A stretch of 64,000 bases of DNA from Flammulina velutipes (Eukaryota > Basidiomycota > Agaricomycetes > Agaricales > Physalacriaceae). The notes under the pieces are model-generated. The model was not told the DNA's origin and did no database searches. It saw only the letters and a program-made list of their open reading frames with translations. The DNA lies in contig CM022376.1 in the NCBI GenBank assembly GCA_011800155.1, positions 2,542,001-2,606,000 of the forward strand, read 5' to 3'. Position numbers and translations under genes: made by a program. Positions 57,413 to 64,000 of this stretch are shown in pieces (position 1 is the first letter of the stretch; every line of letters starts with the position of its first letter).

Positions 57413-58403
57413 GAAAGGCATGGAAACTAAGGGTCGGAAAGAGTGCTTGTAACTGGTACGTAGATTTCCAATTTATTTAGGTCTTTTGGGAATGGACAAC
57501 GATGTGCAAGCATTGATTCTCGAGAAACGTATTGAGGATCAGGTCCCGTCACGTACCGGAACATTGAATAAGTTACTTCGAAAATCTTCATTTCAATGCG
57601 TCTAGAGCCTGGAATAATATATAATATAACAACGTGCATCCATCTGGACTTCACCGCAAGACCTTGGCTGGTTGGGATAGTCATGTTTAACATTGAACCA
57701 TCGGGGCTTGGGTTGTGTGAATGGGATCGTGTTTTATTTCGCCGTACCTACATTGAAACTCAGTTAGCATATACTGTCTGGCGCGCAGACTTGCTATTTG
57801 TATTGAGTACTTTTTACCATCATACATATTCGTTAGTGCGTTGTCGTCAAGAAAGGAGGTTCGTACATGGCATCTCCAATGGCCGTTAACCAACACACAA
57901 CGTTGATTAACAACGTCTCCAAACGTTATATGCACTGAACAGAACTTGAACGCGAGACCTCGGCAGGTCGGGGCGGTCCGGTTTGCCATTGAATTATTAG
58001 GGATTGGGTCATGCAAATGGTATAGTGTTACATCAAGTTCTATTCCTCGATGTTTGCATTGATAATCAGTATTCATCGACCGTCTCGCTCCCAGACTTGG
58101 TAATAAATGCTCAAGACAGGTAGCAGGTGCCACAACCAGCCAGGTTTGAACACCAGACTATTGGGAGTTGACGTGCAAGCTAACTGTTGAGCTAATTAGT
58201 TGTCCCGGGTGATAACTCATATAACAGGACGAGCGTAGACTTCAAGTCGGGTGCGATGTAGACTCGAAATTCACCGCGTTGCGATTGTAAAGTACGGTAT
58301 TAATCTCTCAGTGCTATGTGTTTCTAAAGCACCACGTAACATATACAACCTCTTCTTTTTCCTACACTGATTTCCGCTGTCTGTATATCCACAAGTCGCG
58401 TAT
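57413..58403. other. Decayed subtelomeric sequence with two tRNA-like relics
   Basis: No gene seen. Relic 2 (about 57940-58005, minus) has AATTCAATGGCAAAC and GGTCTCGCGTTCAAGTTC. Relic 3 (about 58137-58207, minus) has a 7-bp acceptor-like pairing ACAACTA/TGGTTGT, TTAGCTCAACAGTTAGC and GGTGTTCAAACC. Confidence 0.35.
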
Positions 58404-59181
58404 CTAGTAGTTTTGTATGATCGGGTCCCACGCATCGATAATTGCAGCAATTCCCCCATATGTCACCTGGAAGTCGTCGACGGTTGGCCTCGGCTTGTCG
58501 GTGGGGTGTGCCAAGTAATCCCAACTTTTGTAGGGGCAGTTCAGGTGGTGGCCTTCTTTGCTATGCAAGCAATGGCTCGTCCAGCGGATGCGGTCGTGAT
58601 AATCGAAAGCGCGGAGTGTGCGGTGCTCGTGCTCGTGTACGCCCTCGGGGAGGCGGCTGAAACCCAAGTTACAAAGTAAGCCGAATAAATAAAACAACTT
58701 ACGCGATAAACCAAGTAGGGGGAATGAATCCCAACTCTGAGAGCAAGCGAGGCGCCTGATGCGCGACGCAATCCGCGACCCAATCGAGATGGTTCAGGTG
58801 CCAATTGAGCAGTTGCATGGCGTCGGTCGGGGCGTTTCGGGCGTAGGAGTTGGCGATGTAGACGTGGAATGTGTAGATAGCCATTCTGTACAATTTAGCT
58901 AGTCGCGACCGACGAATAACCACTCACTTTGGTTGTACGGTGGTACGTTTGAAGTTAGTGGACGCGACCGTTCGTGGAATAGCGAATAACACGTCGTAAG
59001 TAGACCTCAGCAGCTAAGTCGGCAAGTTGACGGAAATGGAAAGGACTTACGGGCCGGCGAGCGATGGCGGGGCAACGAGTAGTGCGAGAGAAGCAAAGTA
59101 CGAGTCGATCGGAATGGTGTTGGTCGCTGTGACGAAAGGAGGCTGGGTCCGGGGCGGGGACGACGGCGAGAGGACGGGATC
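58404..59181 (-). CDS. Unrecognised spliced gene, 5' end missing or unresolved
   Basis: Four minus-strand exons join in frame: 59181-59051, 59005-58928, 58885-58703, 58656-58404 (645 nt, 215 codons with stop). Introns are 45, 42 and 46 nt with GTAAGT/GTGAGT donors and AG acceptors. The product reads ...FASLALLVAPPSLAGP, KMAIYTFHVYIANSYARNA, NWHLNHLDWVADCV, LPEGVHEHEHRTLRAFDYHD and ends DAWDPIIQNY. No family is recognised. Exon 1 begins at an acceptor-like CAATTAG, so at least one upstream exon is needed. None is evident before the retroelement junction 340 bases away, so the gene may be truncated by chromosome-end damage. Confidence 0.5.
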
Positions 59182-59518
59182 CTAATTGAGCAATCGACGA
59201 GTTGACGGAAGAGGTATTGGTCGGGCTGGCGGAAGAGGGAGCGTATGTGGGCGGGGAATGACGTCGGGACGGTTGACCGATGTGAGTGGACCGAAACGGG
59301 AAATGCGGACTCCGAATCAAGTACAAGTTGGCGGGTAGGCGGGATTAGGACATGACGGGGGACAAGGCGGGTGGATAGTCGGTCCAGATAATGCGAACGG
59401 ATTCACGAGATCGAAACGTAGGGGCGATGGGGCTGGGTAGGCATAGATGATTTAGCCTCCAGCTACACGGACAGCGGGCAGTCGAAAGAACGTAGTCTAG
59501 AGGGCTTCGTAGGCATAA
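59182..59518. other. Last unique sequence before the telomeric retroelements
   Basis: G+C-rich, no gene found. It ends at GGCATAAGGGTTAGGG, the junction with the first retroelement copy. Confidence 0.4.
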
Positions 59519-59527
59519 GGGTTAGGG
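59519..59527 (+). repeat. Telomeric repeat at junction 1
   Basis: GGGTTAGGG between unique chromosome sequence and the truncated element. Confidence 0.7.
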
Positions 59528-59591
59528 AGATGAGTATCCAACGCACGAGAGGGTGGCGGAGACTGTAGATGACTCTATTGAAGAGCGACGC

Positions 59592-59662
59592 AGCAGGATA
59601 AGGCGGTAGTGGGGGAACCACGTACCTGGGACCTTTCGCATTTAAGCTCTTCAGATCCTGCT
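59592..59662 (-). ncRNA. Hammerhead ribozyme, copy in truncated element
   Basis: Minus strand, 5' to 3': stem I AGCAGGAT, core CTGAAGA (C-U-G-A-N-G-A), stem II GC-TTAAAT-GC, core GAAA, stem III AGG...CCT with an inner hairpin GGTA(C)GTGG-TTCCC-CCACTACC, then T as the cleavage-site base and stem I return ATCCTGCT (8 perfect pairs). Predicted cleavage lies between 59600 and 59599. All conserved core positions are present. The site triplet C-U-U is allowed but not the common GUC, and stem II is only 2 bp, so activity may be modest. Confidence 0.75.
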
Positions 59663-59960
59663 TAGCGATCGACGATTTGTGAACGCTCAGTCATCGATGA
59701 CTTGGCGATGACTGGCGCCGAGACGGTGATTTCTAATGGTTAGCGAGAGAAACTTACGCTATTGGACGGATACCGTGTGGCGCAAGGCCTTGTGATATCT
59801 GCTGAATCATGTTAGACTCGGCGCTGACTGAGACGCACCTGACACGATCACATGACCTCACATGACAGGACGAAGCGCCACAGCCACGGATCACGTGATG
59901 AGAACCCTAGAGAAAAGTGAGTGCCACACTTCGTACCTTCGGGGTTAGCCGGGAAAGGTT

Positions 59961-60067
59961 CTAGGGTTAGGTTAGCGGTTAGCTACCAGTATGTCGTCAG
60001 TCTATTAGAAATCGCTTGGACTAACAAGCGCACTTACGGTTAGGGGTTAGGAATGGGGGTTAGGAAA
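59961..60067 (+). repeat. Internal telomere-like tracts in the element 3' region
   Basis: CTAGGGTTAGGTTAGCGGTTAG near 59961 and GGTTAGGGGTTAGGAATGGG followed by GGTTAGG near 60040. They are degenerate relative to TTAGGG. The same tracts lie 888 bases downstream in the long copy. Confidence 0.6.
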
Positions 60068-60404
60068 GTCCTCAAAAGCCACGATTAGTATGTCTGAGAC
60101 GTACTAATAACCGAAGTACTTACCGTCTTGGCAAGGTTCAGGAATTGTTCTATTTTAAAGAGAGATCCATCGCGAACGACAGAGTTTTAAATCACCGACA
60201 AGACTCGTAGCGTACAAGACGCCAGTGAGCCGCCTTAGATAAGTCCAGCTAGACCTCGCTGCCGAAACAGCAACGAGGCGTCATGACTGGTAAAGAGCCT
60301 GTAACGAAACGCCAACAGGTCACCTTAAATAAGTTCGATTGTAAACTATCGCCGGTCATACGGCTTAACTCTCTTAGATCGGAAACACGTTACGGTAGTA
60401 CACG

Positions 60405-60415
60405 TAGGGTTAGGG
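60405..60415 (+). repeat. Telomeric repeat at junction 2
   Basis: TAGGGTTAGGG between the truncated and the long element copy. Confidence 0.75.
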
Positions 60416-60479
60416 AGATGAGTATCCAACGCACGAGAGGGTGGCGGAAACTGTAGATGACTCTATTGAAGAGCGACGC

Positions 60480-60550
60480 AGCAGGATAAGGCGGTAGTGG
60501 GGGAACCACGTACCTGGGACCTTTCGCATTTAAGCTCTTCAGATCCTGCT
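60480..60550 (-). ncRNA. Hammerhead ribozyme, copy in long element
   Basis: Identical to the copy at 59592-59662, offset 888. It lies 64-145 bases from the element's telomere-joined 3' end. Confidence 0.75.
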
Positions 60551-61261
60551 TAGCGATCGACGATTTGTGAACGCTCAGTCATCGATGACTTGGCGATGAC
60601 TGGCGCCGAGACGGTGATTTCTAATGGTTAGCGAGAGAAACTTACGCTATTGGACGGATACCGTGTGGCGCAAGGCCTTGTGATATCTGCTGAATCATGT
60701 TAGACTCGGCGCTGACTGAGACGCACCTGACACGATCACATGACCTCACATGACAGGACGAAGCGCCACAGCCACGGATCACGTGATGAGAACCCTAGAG
60801 AAAAGTGAGTGCCACACTTCGTACCTTCGGGGTTAGCCGGGAAAGGTTCTAGGGTTAGGTTAGCGGTTAGCTACCAGTATGTCGTCAGTCTATTAGAAAT
60901 CGCTTGGACTAACAAGCGCACTTACGGTTAGGGGTTAGGAATGGGGGTTAGGAAAGTCCTCAAAAGCCACGATTAGTATGTCTGAGACGTACTAATAACC
61001 GAAGTACTTACCGTCTTGGCAAGGTTCAGGAATTGTTCTATTTTAAAGAGAGATCCATCGCGAACGACAGAGTTTTAAATCACCGACAAGACTCGTAGCG
61101 TACAAGACGCCAGTGAGCCGCCTTAGATAAGTCCAGCTAGACCTCGCTGCCGAAACAGCAACGAGGCGTCATGACTGGTAAAGAGCCTGTAACGAAACGC
61201 CAACAGGTCACCTTAAATAAGTTCGATTGTAAACTATCGCCGGTCATACGGCTTAACTCTC

Positions 61262-64000
61262 TTAGATCGGAAACACGTTACGGTAGTACACATACTCCAA
61301 ATCCCCCGGCTCCAAACCGGCTTCATTTACGCCAACAAGATCTATCTCGTCGTCGTTGAGTTGTGAACTCTCGTTGACAATGTCGTGTTCGAGAGTGGTG
61401 ACAACCGTCTTTTTCCAAAGACTAGTAAGATCGAATAAATTGCGAGTGCGTTTGCGACTCACAATCATTCGACGATTAAGGATATTTATTTTCCGGATGT
61501 CTGGCATCAGAGAAGGACCGTTAGACGTCTGCACAAGTGTCCGAAGATCACCGTGAGTCGCCGATAGTCCCTCGTCGTCTGCAGACAGGACCGGATGAGC
61601 TCGATCAAATTGACCGAGTTCGGCGCGCACGATATAGTCGCGCCAATATCCAAGGACGGTGTCACCCAATTCCTTAGCGGAGAAGTAATTCCAAGCGGTA
61701 TTATACTCGGATTTAAGGACCAACACGTCGCTCGCGTCCGACTTAACTGTGTCGTCAAGCCGTCTCTGCCAGCGTGTGGCGAAATTTTCCTTAGTCCATT
61801 TCGATACCATTTCGTACGGGTAACCGCGCTTGACATACAAAGCTGCTAACGCTTTGATGGCATCGGAGTAGTGGTCGATTTTACTACTCAGCGTGGCTAA
61901 ACGCGACATCTCACCAATATAGGTACCCCGTTTGACGTCAAGCGGGTGATGAGATATCCAAGGAATTCTCTCCTGGTGGTTACGTGCTTTGCGGTACGGC
62001 ATGTGTTGTATACTATTATCGTTGTCGTGATAAATAGTCATGTCGAGAAAAGGTTGGAAATGATTCGACACGTTCCACTCAATCGTACAGTTATCGTATG
62101 CGAGTTGCGAGACAATGTTTAACGCTTCCTTGTCAGAAGAGGCGTAGACTATGGCCAGGCAATCGTCGATATATCTTCCGTAAAAGGGGATTAACGGATG
62201 ATTGAGGATGTTAAGTTCTCGCTCGAAATACCAACCATAAAGGTTGGCTAGATCGGGCGAACAAGCAACGCCCATTGCTAGGCCTTGCTGTTGTTTGTAA
62301 AACTTATCCTCATACTGTAAGACTAGATTATTGTTAGCTATTTTAATACAGCGAATGAATATTTCCTCTTCGGATAATTCTTCAATCGTATGTTCGCTTA
62401 CTGGTCCCTTGTAGTAGAATTCCGCGTGAAGATCAGTGACGATATCGAGACATCGTTTGAGCGGAATATTAGGGTAGAAAGCGACAACATCACCGGTGAC
62501 GATGAACCATCGGCGGTTTTTTAATAGCTTAACTTTGCTCAATTTTTGCGCCAGGTCTTTAGATCCATGAATAATGGTTGGCGCCGATTCAACGATCGGT
62601 TTGAGTCTTTTCGAAACGTACTTAGCGGCAGGATTTTGGATGGCGCTGTGGCATGGCACGATTGGGCGCATCTTAACGGGTTCCTTGTGTATTTTAGGAA
62701 TACCGTAGAAGCGCGGCACAGTATGTTGGCTTTTCGGTAAGGTAATCTTACTCCGCAAAAAGGCAGCGATTTGTTTGCCGTTGGAGAGACGGGCTTCAGC
62801 AAGCCCCGCAAGTAACTCCATTTCAGTACATTGATAGTCGCAGATTTGATTAGCTTGAATTAGCATAATTTCCTTGTAGTTTAATTGATCTGCAAGTATA
62901 TCGCGACTTTTCTCTATTATCCAGGTTCGCTTAGACACCGCGATGCCCAAGTTCTTGTCGGTATTGGTAACGACCAGATCGTTCTCAAATAAGAACTCTT
63001 GAATGAGGCGAGGACTAGGGGCAAGCGATTTATGAATGTCCTTGTCCGTCTCGGGCGGTATATTGGCGATCGTTTTATTAACGAAGCGCCGCCCAGCCAC
63101 GAGGCCTAGTTCAAGATATGTCGGTAGACGAGGTGGTTCAATTTGGGACTGTCGTCCCGCCACCTCGTACTCTGGATCATAGAGATCGTCTTCTTCTTTA
63201 GTGAATGCGAATAATAATCTCCAACGAAGACGACGTTGGAAATCGCGCCACGCTTGACTTATTAAGGCCGTGCGGCGTGGTGAATGAAACATATATCTCA
63301 TTCCTACACTAAGCTGATATTCTATATCTTCGGGCAAGGTCACGCCAGGCGAACGATGTACATGATTTTTAAATTGAGCGGCTTCTACAATTTCGAGAGG
63401 AGTATTTAAAATTACATATCGTACGGCCTGTGGGAGTGGGACATTAAGCAACCAGTCCGGGTAAGTAGTGGGTCTGTCATACCTAAACGCGATCACTTCT
63501 TGTGCGCGACACTCTTGCCCTTCGGCTTGCCCGAGTCCTTGCCGCCGCTCTTCTTGGGAACGATCCTGGGAGGTCTTCGTCCAGCTTTGGGAACGTAAGG
63601 AAGAGGAGGAGATGGGTACCTCTTGGCGGGGGACTTGGCGGTAGATGGGCCCGACGATTTCTTCTTGCCATCCTTCGAAGTTTTGTTCTAAACATGAAGA
63701 AGAATCGTTATCGGTGGAATGAGAGTACGGATGAAACCGACTCACGTTCTTGACCGGGGCGCGCACCTTCTTGAGGCTGGCGGAGACTGCTTTGTCGATC
63801 AAAGATTGAATCGACGGGCCAGGCTTGGTGCCATCGGCCATCTCAACGTCAGCCGCTTTGGCGACAGCTTTCTTTTTATCGAGCTTGGCCTCGGCGGCCT
63901 GCTCGCGCGACTCGACGATGGATCGAACGCGGAAAGCGTAGTAGAGGGCGTCGTTGAGCATGTCAGTGCCAACTTGGATCGCCGTCGTGTTCTCTTCCCA
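61262..64000 (-). CDS. Reverse transcriptase of Penelope-like element (at least 912 aa)
   Basis: The frame is open past the right edge; the first in-window ATG is at 63961 (899 aa from there, numbering below). Residues 1-155 are basic and low-complexity; 330-345 carry TNTDKNLGIAV. RT motifs: VPRFYGIPKIHK and MRPIVP (415-436), motif A IVTGDVVAFYPNIP (Asp491), motif B QQQGLAMGVACSPDLANLYG (557-576), motif C GRYIDD (Asp599/Asp600), then QPFLDMTIY and RGTYIGEMSRLATLSSKIDH, and YVKRGYP. LKSEYNTAWNYFSAKEL follows at 749-765. No GIY-YIG endonuclease domain appears in the remaining ~130 residues. Penelope RTs are related to telomerase RT; this type extends exposed telomeric 3' ends. A possible 58-nt intron (63688-63745) would change the N-terminal product. 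Confidence 0.88.
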   Translation of the reverse strand, partial: WEENTTAIQVGTDMLNDALYYAFRVRSIVESREQAAEAKLDKKKAVAKAADVEMADGTKPGPSIQSLIDKAVSASLKKVRAPVKNVSRFHPYSHSTDNDSSSCLEQNFEGWQEEIVGPIYRQVPRQEVPISSSSLRSQSWTKTSQDRSQEERRQGLGQAEGQECRAQEVIAFRYDRPTTYPDWLLNVPLPQAVRYVILNTPLEIVEAAQFKNHVHRSPGVTLPEDIEYQLSVGMRYMFHSPRRTALISQAWRDFQRRLRWRLLFAFTKEEDDLYDPEYEVAGRQSQIEPPRLPTYLELGLVAGRRFVNKTIANIPPETDKDIHKSLAPSPRLIQEFLFENDLVVTNTDKNLGIAVSKRTWIIEKSRDILADQLNYKEIMLIQANQICDYQCTEMELLAGLAEARLSNGKQIAAFLRSKITLPKSQHTVPRFYGIPKIHKEPVKMRPIVPCHSAIQNPAAKYVSKRLKPIVESAPTIIHGSKDLAQKLSKVKLLKNRRWFIVTGDVVAFYPNIPLKRCLDIVTDLHAEFYYKGPVSEHTIEELSEEEIFIRCIKIANNNLVLQYEDKFYKQQQGLAMGVACSPDLANLYGWYFERELNILNHPLIPFYGRYIDDCLAIVYASSDKEALNIVSQLAYDNCTIEWNVSNHFQPFLDMTIYHDNDNSIQHMPYRKARNHQERIPWISHHPLDVKRGTYIGEMSRLATLSSKIDHYSDAIKALAALYVKRGYPYEMVSKWTKENFATRWQRRLDDTVKSDASDVLVLKSEYNTAWNYFSAKELGDTVLGYWRDYIVRAELGQFDRAHPVLSADDEGLSATHGDLRTLVQTSNGPSLMPDIRKINILNRRMIVSRKRTRNLFDLTSLWKKTVVTTLEHDIVNESSQLNDDEIDLVGVNEAGLEPGDLEYVYYRNVFPI
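63688..63745 (-). other. Candidate intron or frame switch in the retroelement
   Basis: GTGAGTCGG... to ...TTCATGTTTAG, 58 nt with consensus ends and a CGATAAC branch-like site. Splicing shifts frame and yields a Lys/Pro-rich tail (NKTSKDGKKKSSGPS and following) that stops at TGA after SVAHKK. Retention keeps the frame through to the reverse transcriptase. Confidence 0.45.

Larger units (their letters stand above)
59519..60404 (-). mobile_element. 5'-truncated Penelope-like element (3' tail only)
   Basis: Repeats 60407-61292 with an offset of 888 bases and one difference seen (59561 G versus 60449 A). It contains the last ~14 codons of the element's reading frame and the whole 3' untranslated region. 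On the plus strand it starts GGGTTAGGGAGATGAG and ends at GTAGTACAC, followed by GTAGGGTTAGGG, where the next copy starts. The structure fits target-primed addition to a TTAGGG overhang with early termination of reverse transcription. Confidence 0.85.
60405..64000 (-). mobile_element. Endonuclease-less Penelope-like element (Coprina type), runs off the window
   Basis: Element sense is the minus strand: reading frame from beyond 64000 to 61262, then an ~856-base 3' untranslated region ending in telomeric sequence at 60405-60416. The 3' end faces the centromere and the 5' end faces right, toward the telomere, as known for telomere-attached EN(-) Penelope elements (Athena in rotifers, Coprina in fungi). 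The 3' region includes internal telomere-like tracts and a hammerhead ribozyme. Near identity with the truncated copy indicates recent addition. Confidence 0.85.

Noticed and set aside
60270..60320. Second hammerhead candidate around GGCGTC...CGAAACGCC
   Set aside because: GGCG/CGCC could act as stem III, but only 23 bases separate GTC and GAAA and there is no CUGANGA core. The real ribozyme is at 59592 and 60480.
59519..61292. LTR retrotransposon or solo LTR pair
   Set aside because: The 886-base direct repeat lacks TG...CA ends and a primer-binding site. One copy contains the 3' end of the RT frame and both begin with telomeric sequence, which fits a truncated Penelope copy.
61262..61700. 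GIY-YIG endonuclease at the C-terminus of the Penelope RT
   Set aside because: The last ~130 residues contain no GIY or YIG block nor the conserved Arg/Glu pattern, so the element is classed as endonuclease-less.

Overview
The window reads as subtelomeric DNA of a filamentous basidiomycete, most likely an Agaricomycete. Reasons: short introns (about 42-68 nt, GT...AG), a lineage-typical expansion of F-box/leucine-rich genes with the LPDDIL.IFEWC signature, a family of deaminase-fold proteins known in fungi, TTAGGG telomere repeats, and an endonuclease-less Penelope-like retroelement of the fungal 'Coprina' type at the right end. Species cannot be told from the sequence.

Layout. 1-35.8 kb is an accessory gene region. 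Four OTT_1508-like deaminase genes (3-1088 partial, 5766-7034, 14518-15798, 29974-31236) alternate with F-box genes (8241-9934, 10204-11821, 16107-17542, 20883-22535, a broken one at 24905-26510, 34487-35770). Between them lie decayed repeats, including a 2.3-2.7 kb family that starts with a telomere-like TAGGGTTAGGGT. 36.0-44.1 kb is an island of two ordinary multi-exon cell-surface carbohydrate genes in divergent orientation: a family 2 glycosyltransferase (13 exons, 868 aa) and a membrane-anchored family 16 glycoside hydrolase (10 exons including a 7-nt microexon, 598 aa). 45-50.4 kb is an inverted second copy of the 24.6-29.8 kb block; its F-box gene (48456-50061) is intact while the left copy carries a stop. 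50.5-53.6 kb is a higher-order minisatellite of 63-bp hairpin-forming units inside 306-bp super-units. 54.3-55.8 kb is another F-box gene, 55.8-59.2 kb holds decayed sequence, tRNA-like relics, a compact set of nested palindromes and one unrecognised spliced gene. From 59,519 to the right edge are two Penelope-like element copies: a 5'-truncated one and a long one, each joined to TTAGGG sequence, each carrying a hammerhead ribozyme near its 3' end. Their orientation places the telomere to the right of the window.

How the parts may relate. F-box proteins are substrate receptors of SCF ubiquitin ligases; the deaminases carry the zinc-binding H-x-E and C-x-x-C residues of active cytidine/nucleic-acid deaminases. 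Both families expand and diverge fast, and here they share a recombination-prone chromosome end. A functional link between them is inference only. The best candidates for something not well described are the ribozyme-bearing telomeric element with a possible splice-switch at its N-terminus, the hairpin satellite, and the deaminase cluster.
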